Made by a program: the position numbers and the translations under genes
Shown here: piece after piece, positions 9,042-16,102 of the stretch
How positions within the stretch are numbered: position 1 is the stretch's first letter
Layout of the letters: every line of letters begins with the position of its first letter
Virus record (IMG/VR): IMGVR_UViG_3300003631_000006
Location: 1 to 39,679 of that record
Origin: a virus
Direction: 5' to 3' (one strand)
DNA length: 39,679 bases
The notes under the pieces: generated by a model
What the model saw: the letters and a program-made list of their open reading frames with translations, nothing else
Told to the model about the DNA's origin: nothing
The model's database searches: none

Positions 9042-9374
9042 ATGAGACGTAGATTCGGTGTACCAGTCTTCCACAGCACCGAAGCCCTTATAAAACATGT
9101 CACACAAGAACAAGACATGGAATGGCAATACCACGACTCCGACATCTACGAACACGCATGGCAAAACCGTGACGGCCTCGACCTATGGATCGAAGACGCC
9201 GCAAACATTCTCAGCCCTACACAGCAAACACACCTAAGCGACTTCAAAAACGACCGTTACCGAGTCCTAGAACAAGAATTCTACCAGCCAGAAGCCAATC
9301 TACAGGAAACCTTCGACGACATGGATGATGCGCTCGACTACGTAGAAGAAAACTACGACATCGAAATAGGATGA
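9042..9374 (+). CDS. Hypothetical acidic protein
   Basis: This is a 110-residue protein with a basic start (MRRRFGVPVFHSTEALI) and an acidic C-terminus (DDMDDALDYVEENYDIEIG). No known motif is recognised. A TATA-like CTTAAAATAG is about 40 bp upstream, so the mRNA would carry a short leader. It stands between the phosphoesterase and the membrane/lipoprotein pair. Confidence 0.6.
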   Translation: MRRRFGVPVFHSTEALIKHVTQEQDMEWQYHDSDIYEHAWQNRDGLDLWIEDAANILSPTQQTHLSDFKNDRYRVLEQEFYQPEANLQETFDDMDDALDYVEENYDIEIG

Positions 9375-9448
9375 ACCGTACTCGTAAAAATCTTTTCTCC
9401 ACATTTATAGCACTACACCTCCTAGACAGTCACTCGACATGGTGCTGA
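9371..9448 (+). CDS. Possible 25-residue peptide
   Basis: An ATG overlaps the preceding stop (ATGA at 9371) and opens 25 codons with a hydrophobic centre (NLFSTFIALHLL). The overlap is the only support. The rest of this 154-bp gap is AT-rich and ends in the TATA box (ATTTAAAAC) of the 9529 gene. Confidence 0.2.
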   Translation: MNRTRKNLFSTFIALHLLDSHSTWC

Positions 9449-9528
9449 TTAACATAGTGTATATTGCAGTCGTAATCCTTAACTACACCAACATTTAAAA
9501 CATTTTCTTTCTGTATTCTTTCATACAC

Positions 9529-9990
9529 ATGAAACACACAAAGAAGCTAGCAGCTTTCGGACCGGCAGTAGCTCTCGTCCTAGCCTACGTTGTCGCCGTT
9601 GCTGTAGCGCCTGTTGTCAACCAGTATTTCATACAGCAGAACGCAGCAAACGACATCAACCAGAGAACGGGTAGCGCAGAGTTCGCAATGGATACGCGCG
9701 AATGGTTCGCGCAGCAAAGAGAAGATATTAAGTCGATGCAGAGACAGATAGAGAACCAACGCACACAGATCAGAGACTTTAAAGAAAGACACGACATGGA
9801 CGAACTGAGCTACACGCAACAGAAACAGTACAACCGTATGACCAATCGTCTGCTTGGTTATCGGAACCAGTACGAAACATACGTCGCAGACTACAACGCA
9901 AAAATGAACGTCAGTTATTACAAGCAGTACAACAAAGAACTTCCGCTCGACATGCAAGAGAAGTTCTGGACAGGAGACTTGATACCATGA
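9529..9990 (+). CDS. Membrane-anchored coiled-coil protein (spanin-like layout)
   Basis: This 153-residue protein has a short basic start (MKHTKKLA), one strong membrane helix at about residues 10-30 (PAVALVLAYVVAVAVAPVV) and then an external helical, Gln/Arg-rich coiled coil (MQRQIENQRTQIRDFKERHD ...). The next gene overlaps by ATGA and encodes a lipoprotein. A TATA-like ATTTAAAAC lies about 32 bp before the ATG. The pair looks like the i-spanin/o-spanin layout of bacterial phages, but archaeal hosts normally lack an outer membrane, so an envelope, exclusion or lysis role remains open. Confidence 0.6.
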   Translation: MKHTKKLAAFGPAVALVLAYVVAVAVAPVVNQYFIQQNAANDINQRTGSAEFAMDTREWFAQQREDIKSMQRQIENQRTQIRDFKERHDMDELSYTQQKQYNRMTNRLLGYRNQYETYVADYNAKMNVSYYKQYNKELPLDMQEKFWTGDLIP

Positions 9991-10592
9991 ACAACAAGAA
10001 GAAGATTCTAGCCACATTTCTAATCGCCGCAATCGTAGCTGTTTCAGGCTGCACAGACAACACAGACAAATCATCGAACAACCTAGCCAAAAACTCAGGT
10101 ATCGACGTAGAAGATGTCGTGCCCGGAACCGCCTTTCTTGCTGAGATGAAATCGACAGAGAAAAACCAGCAAGGCCTAATTAAGAAACGGCCGATTCCGA
10201 AGATGGATGACAGCTTGGAAAGACAGAACCTTATCAAGAGATATGAGACCTTGAACGATCAAAACGAAGTCTTCCACGTCTACCTGATGAGCCACGGAAA
10301 GGTTGTCTCCTACTTCACAGCACAAGGCAAAGTCAGCTCTGTCAACAGCAAGTTGACCCAGCCACAACAACTTGTTCCATGTCAGAGAGACGGCACGTAT
10401 GGCGGCAACGAAGAATGTGTTGTAGCTAGTCCTCAGCTTGACGGAAGCTACGGAACCAACGGAAACGGAGTATTCTTCTACACCACAGACGGTTCCTATG
10501 TAGAATGGAACGGAGAATACGTTGTCAGCGAACGTCCTTTAAGCATTCAGACACCGCTTTCGCTCGAAGCCGAAGTCAATGTCAGCCAGTAG
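9987..10592 (+). CDS. Viral lipoprotein
   Basis: This 201-residue protein has a classic lipoprotein signal: basic MNNKKKI, hydrophobic LATFLIAAIVAV, then a SGC lipobox with Cys near residue 22 and a Ser/Asn/Asp-rich linker. The mature part is beta-rich and repeats Gly-Thr-Tyr-Gly patterns (RDGTYGGNEE, LDGSYGTNGN, TTDGSYVEWNG). Its start overlaps the membrane coiled-coil gene by ATGA. It is probably exported and anchored on the outer face of the host membrane. A surface-modifying or superinfection-exclusion function is inference from location. Confidence 0.65.
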   Translation: MNNKKKILATFLIAAIVAVSGCTDNTDKSSNNLAKNSGIDVEDVVPGTAFLAEMKSTEKNQQGLIKKRPIPKMDDSLERQNLIKRYETLNDQNEVFHVYLMSHGKVVSYFTAQGKVSSVNSKLTQPQQLVPCQRDGTYGGNEECVVASPQLDGSYGTNGNGVFFYTTDGSYVEWNGEYVVSERPLSIQTPLSLEAEVNVSQ

Positions 10593-10630
10593 AAAAAACC
10601 TTTTTAACCTTTCTTTTTCCTTTTATTTAT

Positions 10631-11548
10631 ATGCTTCGACAACTACTACGTAAAACCAGAAATGTTCTCAACCAACTTAAAAACAGGTTAGCCGCACCAC
10701 TACACATGGCGGATCGACCCGAACACACCCACGAAATAGAGCGGTACCTAGACGGAGAAGACCGCCGCCACTACCAGCAAAACCAACACGACGTATACAG
10801 CGTAACCACGATACTAGACGAGCTTGACACCGGCGGAGGCGAAGGACTGAAATGGTGGAAAAGACACAACAACGGCGAAGGAGACAACCCTGACTGGCAA
10901 CACATACTAAGCTACAAACAAGACCGTGGAACACTCGCCCATCACGCAGCAATGGCTGACCACTACGAAGCACTGAACGACGGCGAACAGCTTTGGAGCG
11001 ACGACGAAACCCGGTCACTGTACAGAGTCATGGACAACGCTAAAGACCAAGATTTCCTGTACAGTATCATGGCCGACAGGGCATGGGTAAACAGTCGAGA
11101 AAGCTTCGAAAACACGTTGCAGGAGAGAGAAAACATCGAATTAGACGAAATACTAGGCAACGACCTCGAATATTTCACCAACGAGTACGACAGAATCGCA
11201 GAAGAACGCGGAATCAACCCCGACACTTTAGAAGCTGTGGAAGAAATGTTTGTCGTACCTCCGAACGGGGAGCATGACGGGTACGGAGGACAAGCCGACC
11301 TAGTTTACCGAGATCCGACAACTGGTGGCGTAGTTGTAGCAGACCTGAAAACTTCTTCCGCAGTCAGAGATAAACACAAATATCAGGCAGCTGCATACGC
11401 AAAAGCCGTGGAGAAAAACAACGATCTTGATGTTGAGCGTGCGGAAATAATCAGGATCTACCCTGATGAAGAAGAATCCGAAGTCTATAGTTTCAGCGAT
11501 TTTAACCAGTATTGGAGCGAGTTTGCGGAAACCACGAAAGAAATGTAG
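10631..11548 (+). CDS. PD-(D/E)XK exonuclease, Cas4/RecB-like
   Basis: The 305-residue protein starts at the ATG at 10631, after T-rich promoter-like sequence; an upstream in-frame start at 10505 lies inside the lipoprotein gene and was rejected. The nuclease core is near the C-terminus: D223 in GGQADLVYRD, D238-L-K240 in VADLKTSS, then KYQAAAYAKAV, the QxxxY helix of RecB/Cas4-family nucleases. No four-cysteine iron-sulphur cluster is seen, so it is not a canonical Cas4. It is likely a recombination or end-processing nuclease acting with the helicase and XPF nuclease. Confidence 0.75.
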   Translation: MLRQLLRKTRNVLNQLKNRLAAPLHMADRPEHTHEIERYLDGEDRRHYQQNQHDVYSVTTILDELDTGGGEGLKWWKRHNNGEGDNPDWQHILSYKQDRGTLAHHAAMADHYEALNDGEQLWSDDETRSLYRVMDNAKDQDFLYSIMADRAWVNSRESFENTLQERENIELDEILGNDLEYFTNEYDRIAEERGINPDTLEAVEEMFVVPPNGEHDGYGGQADLVYRDPTTGGVVVADLKTSSAVRDKHKYQAAAYAKAVEKNNDLDVERAEIIRIYPDEEESEVYSFSDFNQYWSEFAETTKEM

Positions 11549-11594
11549 AACATAAGTGTTTTGACCGGTTTGCCGGTGTCGTATAGTTCTTCAG

Positions 11595-11756
11595 TCATTT
11601 CATCCTTCTTTTTAAGCGCCAGATTTTAGCTTTTAGCCAGTCGAAGATTGTCAATTCTTCTTTTAAAAGCCGTTTAATTTTCTTCTCGCTGTGGTATCTG
11701 TCTGTAATCTCCAGTACGCACGGCTTTTTCCCTCCATTCTCCCTGGATGTCGTCTC
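11595..11756 (-). pseudogene. Remnant of a reverse-strand coding region
   Basis: On the reverse strand a 53-codon open stretch has protein-like content (CVLEITDRYHSEKKIKRL ... IFDWLKAKIWRLKRRMK) but has no ATG or GTG start and follows an in-frame TAG. It ends in TGA overlapping another possible ATG (11598). It looks like the decayed tail end of the reverse operon that begins at 13153. Nothing else is seen in the 11549-11821 gap. Confidence 0.35.
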
Positions 11757-11821
11757 CTATCCGTAAGCTAGTGTATTTTGAGGTTATTATGCAAGGATTA
11801 ATAGTTTTCCCTGTTTGTGGT

Positions 11822-11878
11822 TCATATTATTTGTTCGGCGTTTTTAGATTCTAGCGCTCTCTCAATGTTCTCAGTCAT
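11822..11878 (-). CDS. Possible 18-residue peptide of the reverse operon
   Basis: An 18-codon ORF (MTENIERALESKNAEQII) has its ATG overlapping the previous stop. It continues the ATGA chain of this operon, but its size makes it doubtful. Confidence 0.2.
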   Translation of the reverse strand: MTENIERALESKNAEQII

Positions 11879-11964
11879 GTGAACCGCTTCTCGCCGTATT
11901 CTACCATGGTTTTGTTCGAAGTTCTGTTTTTCTGGTCGAATATTGAGTCTTCATGTTCTGTCAT
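11875..11964 (-). CDS. 29-residue peptide, paralogue of the 12231-12338 product
   Basis: Its ATG overlaps the stop of the upstream gene (ATGA at 11961-11964). The start, EDSIFDQK, matches EDSIFNQK of the 35-residue ORF at 12231-12338, and the DNA is 24 of 25 identical there (11928-11952 versus 12308-12332). This suggests a local duplication followed by decay. The function is unknown. Confidence 0.35.
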   Translation of the reverse strand: MTEHEDSIFDQKNRTSNKTMVEYGEKRFT

Positions 11965-12212
11965 TCTTGAGTACACCACTTTTCATATTCTTCTTTGTTT
12001 GCGACCTTTATCGTTCCTATGATGATTCCTCCTTCTTTTCTCTCAAGTTTTAGCTCTATGACTTTGAAGGTCTTAAAGGACGAGTATTTCTTGTCACTAT
12101 CTTCTGCTACATCGGTAAGGGTTGTACAGAGCTGTATGTCGTCTCCTACTTCTATTCCCTTGGCTTGTTCTTGTTCGACTGTGAACTCGTGCATCGTAAC
12201 TGAGCTATTCAT
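11961..12212 (-). CDS. Small beta-rich protein, unknown
   Basis: The protein is 83 residues from the ATG at 12212; a GTG at 12221 would add three. Visible pieces are GIEVGDDIQLCTTL and FKVIELKLERKEGGIIIGTIKV, which suggest a small beta barrel. It shows a weak resemblance in order to the C-terminal half of the 26293-26733 product (IEVGD, then paired strands, then an acidic aromatic tail). It is the fourth gene of the reverse operon headed by the pentapeptide-repeat protein. Confidence 0.6.
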   Translation of the reverse strand: MNSSVTMHEFTVEQEQAKGIEVGDDIQLCTTLTDVAEDSDKKYSSFKTFKVIELKLERKEGGIIIGTIKVANKEEYEKWCTQE

Positions 12213-12230
12213 GTCTATCACTTCCCATTG

Positions 12231-12338
12231 TCAAGTCTTCTCGCTTTTTTCCTCGATTTTTTCGGTTTTGAGCTCTCCGAAGTCTGCTGCGGTTTGGTCG
12301 ATCAAACTTTTCTGGTTGAATATTGAGTCTTCGTACAT
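12231..12338 (-). CDS. 35-residue protein sharing the TEKIEEKSE box with the 26293 gene
   Basis: The ATG at 12338 directly follows the TAA of the upstream gene. The product starts MYEDSIFNQKS and ends TEKIEEKSEKT. The 28 nt coding TEKIEEKSE (12240-12267) are identical to 26650-26677 in the same frame of a gene 14 kb away. It could be the truncated 5' part of a copy of that gene, with 11961-12212 as the rest, or a peptide kept for the shared motif. Confidence 0.5.
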   Translation of the reverse strand: MYEDSIFNQKSLIDQTAADFGELKTEKIEEKSEKT

Positions 12339-12629
12339 TTATTTTTCCCCTCTCTCTTCATCGCTGTCCGTGAAAAAATATTCGGCACATTTACTAGGCT
12401 CTTTAACTATCTCAATACTGTCAACATAATCAGCAGTCATGTCAAGAAGTTCGTCCTCTGTCTTCCCGAAAATATCTCCTTCTTGGATGACTAAAGAAGT
12501 TTTATGAAGCGCTCCAAGTCTGTCATCTACAGTTACAACGAGGAATTCTGAAATCTTGTTTCCTTCTTCGTCTTTGGCGAGTATTATGTCCCCGTTACCG
12601 GCTTTTCTCGGTTCAGATTCTTCGGTCAT
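12339..12629 (-). CDS. Small acidic protein, unknown
   Basis: The protein is 96 residues from the ATG at 12629, which overlaps the stop of the pentapeptide gene as ATGA; a longer start at 12677 was rejected because it overlaps that gene by 50 bases. The middle is beta-rich (GDIILAKDEEGNKISEFLVVTVDD, broken by Gly) and the C-terminus is acidic. No family is recognised. Confidence 0.6.
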   Translation of the reverse strand: MTEESEPRKAGNGDIILAKDEEGNKISEFLVVTVDDRLGALHKTSLVIQEGDIFGKTEDELLDMTADYVDSIEIVKEPSKCAEYFFTDSDEERGEK

Positions 12630-13153
12630 TGTTCTTCTGCCTCTTTGTCTTCTATTTTTTGGCCGCAGCATTCGCATGTCTCAGGCTCTTCTTTGAATTC
12701 GATTTCACTATCAAGGCATTCATACAAGCTGTTGTTTCTTCTGCCTTCAATACTTCTGCATTTCAAGGATTTGCGGCTGATACAGAAAGCGTAAAAAGAA
12801 ATATTGTCTGCATCTATATTCCCTGCATCAATATTCCATGCATCAATATTCTCTGCATCAATATTCTCTGCACCAATATCCAGCGCATCAATATTCCCTG
12901 CATGAATATCCGCTGCATCAATATTCTCTGCATCAATATTCCATGCATCAATACTCGCTCCATCAATATCCGATGCATCAATACTCGCTGCATTAATATC
13001 CGATGCATCAATACTCTCTGCATCAATACTTCCTTTTACTGTTAGATTGAAGTTTCTTCCATCCTTGCAATAGATATTGCCGTGGACTTTAATACTTTCT
13101 TTAAAGGTTTTGTGCTCTTCCAATACTAGGTCATCTTCAAAAACAATTGTCAT
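12626..13153 (-). CDS. Pentapeptide-repeat protein with C-terminal zinc knuckle
   Basis: The 175-residue protein starts at ATG 13153 (MTIVFEDDLVLEE). Residues about 45-125 are about 16 consecutive five-residue repeats with I-D-A at fixed places (ENIDA, WNIDA, GNIDA, SDIDA), the pattern of a right-handed quadrilateral beta helix. C-terminal CECCGQK is a probable zinc knuckle, also found in the 17732 product (CDCCGQK). Pentapeptide proteins such as Qnr and MfpA mimic DNA and protect or inhibit gyrase. Whether this one does is unknown. It leads a reverse-strand operon of tiny genes. Confidence 0.75.
   Translation of the reverse strand: MTIVFEDDLVLEEHKTFKESIKVHGNIYCKDGRNFNLTVKGSIDAESIDASDINAASIDASDIDGASIDAWNIDAENIDAADIHAGNIDALDIGAENIDAENIDAWNIDAGNIDADNISFYAFCISRKSLKCRSIEGRRNNSLYECLDSEIEFKEEPETCECCGQKIEDKEAEEQ
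12806..13032. repeat. 15-bp tandem repeat array coding the pentapeptides
   Basis: Units of 15 bp (plus strand: GCATCAATATTCTCT and variants) are repeated about 15 times. They are in phase with the five-residue repeat of the reverse-strand protein. The units are near-identical at DNA level, so the array could expand or shrink by slippage. Confidence 0.85.
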
Positions 13154-13187
13154 TATTTCTGCACCAATACAACAAAACACGTGTTAA

Positions 13188-13200
13188 ACTTTTAAATAGC
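13188..13200 (+). promoter_or_regulatory. TATA box for the 13219 gene
   Basis: ACTTTTAAATAGC is 26 bp before the ATG at 13219, giving a leaderless start. The TTTAAA core is symmetric and may also serve the divergent reverse gene at 13153. Confidence 0.6.
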
Positions 13201-13218
13201 TTCCGCCCATACAAAGCT

Positions 13219-13575
13219 ATGGGAAAATACAAGACAAGCATAGACAACCAATCCGTTACAAGCAGCGGCGGCACACAAACAGGTTCCAAAGTAACCGTAG
13301 ACGATAGAGACACAATCGCAGTACAAGTAGAAGGCGACAGCGACAGCTCAAACTTCGACCTCGAACTCCAAGGAAAAAACGGTGCAGAAGCATCAAACTA
13401 CGGAGACATAGACACCACAAGCTACACAGGCCAAGACATCACAAACAACACAAACCAATCAAAAATATACTTATTCGACGTCTCAGGCGTAGCAGACATC
13501 AAACCAAAAATCGTGAACAACGCAGCATCAGACACGACCATCACTGTTACGGTCGGCGTAGACCTCAACAACTAA
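13219..13575 (+). CDS. Small beta-rich structural-type protein
   Basis: The 118-residue protein starts MGKYKTSIDNQS. It is Ser/Thr/Asn/Asp-rich and beta-like (VTVDDRDTIAVQVEGDSDSS ... TTITVTVGVDLNN). It precedes the beta-helix spike by 6 bp and shares its promoter, so it may be a spike base, capsid decoration or fibre component. An upstream in-frame start at 13147 lies before the TATA box and was rejected. Confidence 0.6.
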   Translation: MGKYKTSIDNQSVTSSGGTQTGSKVTVDDRDTIAVQVEGDSDSSNFDLELQGKNGAEASNYGDIDTTSYTGQDITNNTNQSKIYLFDVSGVADIKPKIVNNAASDTTITVTVGVDLNN

Positions 13576-13581
13576 AAACAG

Positions 13582-14781
13582 ATGACAGATCGCGCACCCG
13601 GCCGCGCACCACGCGGATTTCAACTACCTAGAACCGAAAACCACAAAATAATCAGAAGCAGCAACGACCTGCCCGGAACCACCAACGGCAGACACCAATT
13701 AAAAGACAACACCATCTACGAATTCGCAGGGTTCGTAACAAGCCCTCACGGACTCGAACTAGGCAACAACACACCGCTTACAGGCCGGTTTGGGAGCAGC
13801 GACGGATTCATCTGTACAGGTGGCGGCCCAGCAATCTACGGCCGTGGCAGCGGATTCTTCATGTCAGACATGTACGCACACGCCCCCGGCGGAACCATGT
13901 TCGACCTGCAAGCAGATATAACCACCGAAATGCTTGTATACGACTCAGCGTTCAGCGACGCAGCAGGCATCGCAAACATAGCCGACATGGGTACGATCGA
14001 CGGGTTTAGAGTACCGTCATTTAAAGGCTGCAACTTCGAAAACTTTGACGCAGGAATAACATTTACAGGCGACAGCGACAAAGTGTTCTTCAGCAGCTGC
14101 CCGTTCAGAGGGGTGGAGGCTTCAAACGTAGTCGTCCTCGACTTCGATGCCAACAGCAACATCGGCATCGTAGATATTACAGACTGCTACGTAAAAGGAG
14201 TGCAGAGCGACACAGAAATTATCAACGTCGACGCATCCAGCCTACCCGACACCATACTACAGTACCGTGGAACAACCCACGACAGCACCGTTACACGGTC
14301 AAACATTATCAACGGCGGAGTCTCCGAAGACAGTAAAGGCGTAGCAGTACGCGACAGCTTCCCCCTTCCAAACTCCAAAGTGACCGGAGACCTTTCTCTC
14401 AACTCTCCGACAACCGTTACAGGTTCAGGCGCCGCACCAACCCAGATCGCAGGGTCAACCACTTTAAACAACTCGATAAGAACACTTAAAGCAGCAGAAG
14501 GAGTAATCCAGTACAACAGCAAGTACCAAACACTTGACAAAGTATTCGGCAACGTATCCGTAACAGGTATCAACGGCGAGTTCGCAATATGGCTGGCAAA
14601 AAACGGGTCAATCATTCCAAGAACTAAATCGCTCGGATTCGCAGCAAACAACAGCAGCGCCTTCGGAGCATCAATCTCAGGTACTTTAGACCTGCAAGAA
14701 GGCGACACCGTAAGCATGTACGTGGAGAACGTCGGCGGCAGTTCAGACGTAACCATTGAAGAATACAGCCTCAACGTATAA
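13582..14781 (+). CDS. Beta-helix spike/receptor-binding protein with jelly-roll-like C-terminus
   Basis: This is a 399-residue protein. Residues about 45-250 show regular short strands and turns with N-G-G, F-D and D-G steps typical of pectate-lyase-like beta helices (FKGCNFENFDAGITF, VDITDCYVKGVQ). Residues about 290-399 (VFGNVSVTGINGEFAIWLAKNG ... LDLQEGDTVSMYVEN) look like the C1q/TNF-like trimerising domain found at the ends of viral fibres. It lies outside the main virion cluster, as accessory spikes often do. It could be a second host-binding protein besides the tail adhesin. Confidence 0.65.
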   Translation: MTDRAPGRAPRGFQLPRTENHKIIRSSNDLPGTTNGRHQLKDNTIYEFAGFVTSPHGLELGNNTPLTGRFGSSDGFICTGGGPAIYGRGSGFFMSDMYAHAPGGTMFDLQADITTEMLVYDSAFSDAAGIANIADMGTIDGFRVPSFKGCNFENFDAGITFTGDSDKVFFSSCPFRGVEASNVVVLDFDANSNIGIVDITDCYVKGVQSDTEIINVDASSLPDTILQYRGTTHDSTVTRSNIINGGVSEDSKGVAVRDSFPLPNSKVTGDLSLNSPTTVTGSGAAPTQIAGSTTLNNSIRTLKAAEGVIQYNSKYQTLDKVFGNVSVTGINGEFAIWLAKNGSIIPRTKSLGFAANNSSAFGASISGTLDLQEGDTVSMYVENVGGSSDVTIEEYSLNV

Positions 14782-14806
14782 AAGCATTCACGTTTAATAC
14801 GTATGT

Positions 14807-15082
14807 ATGAAACGCCGAAGCAAATACATCGCAGAAATATGCGAGCTTCTAGACGCAGACAACAGCCGTAGAGACAACCAAGTCTCCGCACAGGCCACGC
14901 ACAAAATGTATGTGACAGTTACAGGCAACCCTGCGAAGCCTATGGATGGTCGTGGCTGGCACATTAGAAAGGTGAACAAAGCATTAAAGATAGAGACAAA
15001 CAAAGGATACTACAACGACGACGCGCAAATCACTCAAGACGTGCTGAAGCAATGGCAGGAGTGGTTGCAGGAGCAACAGTAG
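14807..15082 (+). CDS. Small protein, unknown
   Basis: This 91-residue protein has a basic N-terminus (MKRRSKYIAEICELLDAD) and a helical C-terminus (QDVLKQWQEWLQEQQ). A TATA-like GTATAAAAGC lies about 30 bp before the ATG, overlapping the end of the spike gene. A nearer ATG at 14803 gives only a 21-codon frame. No family is recognised; the basic/aromatic content (GRGWHIRKVNKALKIET) could fit nucleic-acid binding. Confidence 0.6.
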   Translation: MKRRSKYIAEICELLDADNSRRDNQVSAQATHKMYVTVTGNPAKPMDGRGWHIRKVNKALKIETNKGYYNDDAQITQDVLKQWQEWLQEQQ

Positions 15083-15159
15083 CCGTCTTCAAAACAGGGA
15101 TGGCTCTCGCCCTACTTTCTTTTAACTTTCTTAAATCCTTACGTAAAATACTTTTTTAA
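15052..15159 (+). CDS. Possible 35-residue hydrophobic peptide
   Basis: An ATG inside the end of the 14807 gene opens a 35-codon frame (MAGVVAGATVAVFKTG ... LSFNFLKSLRKILF) with one membrane-helix-like span and a basic end. There is a weak purine-rich ribosome-site-like stretch before it. It may simply be a chance ORF. Confidence 0.25.
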   Translation: MAGVVAGATVAVFKTGMALALLSFNFLKSLRKILF

Positions 15160-15182
15160 AACTTGCGGACTATACAGTTTTC

Positions 15183-15623
15183 ATGCCTAAATCACACGAA
15201 TCAACACAAGAAGTACGTATAAGAGACGACGGCGACGTAGCACTGATCAACAATTCTACACAAGTATTCGACCGAGAAGACTTCGTCGAAATCTTCAACG
15301 AACACGTCGAAAGACTACAACAGCTCAACCAGCAAATCGAAGACAACGAAGAAGAAGTAGTCGAAAAACTGGAAGAAAACAACATAGGTGCGTTGCATAC
15401 AGCGCTAGAAGGCGAGCCAAACGACAGCACCGATGTAGAACCTAACAGCATTACCGCCGAAGACCTTCAAGTATACCAAGAACTTCAGCAGCTTAAACAG
15501 CAGAGAGAACAGCTAAATCAGAGAAGCCAACAGTTCCGAAACATGCTTGAAGCATCGGAGGAAGCTGTACAGCAGATTGCAGACGGCAACGAAGACCTAG
15601 AAGTCGACGACATACCAGAGTAA
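15183..15623 (+). CDS. Acidic coiled-coil protein
   Basis: This 146-residue protein has two heptad-like helices (HVERLQQLNQQIEDNEEEVV and YQELQQLKQQREQLNQRSQQ) separated by a short acidic linker. A TATA box (TTTTTTAAAAC) lies about 28 bp before the leaderless ATG. No catalytic motif is seen. Prefoldin-like or scaffold-like behaviour is possible, but the order of parts is not diagnostic. Confidence 0.6.
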   Translation: MPKSHESTQEVRIRDDGDVALINNSTQVFDREDFVEIFNEHVERLQQLNQQIEDNEEEVVEKLEENNIGALHTALEGEPNDSTDVEPNSITAEDLQVYQELQQLKQQREQLNQRSQQFRNMLEASEEAVQQIADGNEDLEVDDIPE

Positions 15624-15628
15624 GTCGT

Positions 15629-15760
15629 TCACGTTTTCTCCCCTTCTTTATCTTCTTTATAAGTACACTTCATTCGTGGACAAGAAAAAACCGTTTCTCC
15701 GGTCAAAGGGTTACGGGTTTTTACAAGCCTCTCGCCGTGACGTTTGCAGAATCCGCTCAT
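15629..15760 (-). CDS. 43-residue zinc-finger microprotein
   Basis: The reverse-strand ORF starts MSGFCKRHGERLVKTRN and continues GETVFSCPRMKCTYKED. The C-x2-H ... C-x4-C spacing fits a single zinc finger. On the reverse strand a TTTTTAAC box lies about 27 bp before the ATG, as for other leaderless genes here, which supports a real gene despite its size. It is convergent with the 15183 gene, 5 bp apart. Confidence 0.55.
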   Translation of the reverse strand: MSGFCKRHGERLVKTRNPLTGETVFSCPRMKCTYKEDKEGEKT

Positions 15761-15834
15761 AAACAATAAATTGTAGAAGAAAAGTTAAAAAGGGTTGCGG
15801 CCGCACCATGACGAACAGCCACAACTATTGAAAT

Positions 15835-16071
15835 TTATTCGGACGAAGCTTTATAAACCTTTACACTCGCCAACTTCATCGTGTGAATAAACACGAACTC
15901 GCCAGTCTCAGCATCACGCATAACAATCATCGGATCAGCCTTCTCCAACAAAGACTTCATCTTGTCACGAGCAGCACCCAAATCCCCGTAAGGCATACAG
16001 ATCTGCTCAGTGACCATACCATTCTTCGTATCAAGATTGAACTCCGCCATAATCATAGTATCTTCCGTCAT
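15835..16071 (-). CDS. Small protein, unknown
   Basis: The protein is 78 residues from the ATG at 16071 (MTEDTMIMAEFNLDTKNG). This start is 26 bp downstream of a reverse-strand TTTTAAAAGG box, so it was preferred over a TTG at 16077. The sequence alternates strands and helices (DPMIVMRDAETGEFVFIHTMKLASVKVYK) and ends in a lysine/valine strand. It has no recognised family. Confidence 0.6.
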   Translation of the reverse strand: MTEDTMIMAEFNLDTKNGMVTEQICMPYGDLGAARDKMKSLLEKADPMIVMRDAETGEFVFIHTMKLASVKVYKASSE

Positions 16072-16102
16072 AACCAATAGTTATGGAGCAAACCTTTTAA
16101 AA

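Noticed and set aside
9439-9498. 19-codon hydrophobic frame MVLINIVYIAVVILNYTNI
   Set aside because: It is very short, has no promoter or ribosome site, and ends in the TATA box of the next gene.
10505-10630. Upstream in-frame extension of the Cas4/RecB-like nuclease
   Set aside because: It lies within the lipoprotein gene in another frame; the ATG at 10631 follows a T-rich promoter region.
11485-11598. 37-codon reverse frame (MTEELYDTG...) overlapping the end of the Cas4/RecB-like gene
   Set aside because: It does continue the ATGA chain, but more than half lies antisense to a strong gene and it follows a startless remnant; it was not listed as a gene.
12806-13032. Possible CRISPR-like array
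   Set aside because: Units are a continuous 15-bp tandem repeat in phase with codons, with no spacers.
12629-13045. Forward-strand frame rich in CINIPCINI repeats
   Set aside because: It is the antisense reading of the pentapeptide tandem repeats. Its Cys/Ile repetition is produced by the 15-bp unit, and it has no promoter or ribosome site.
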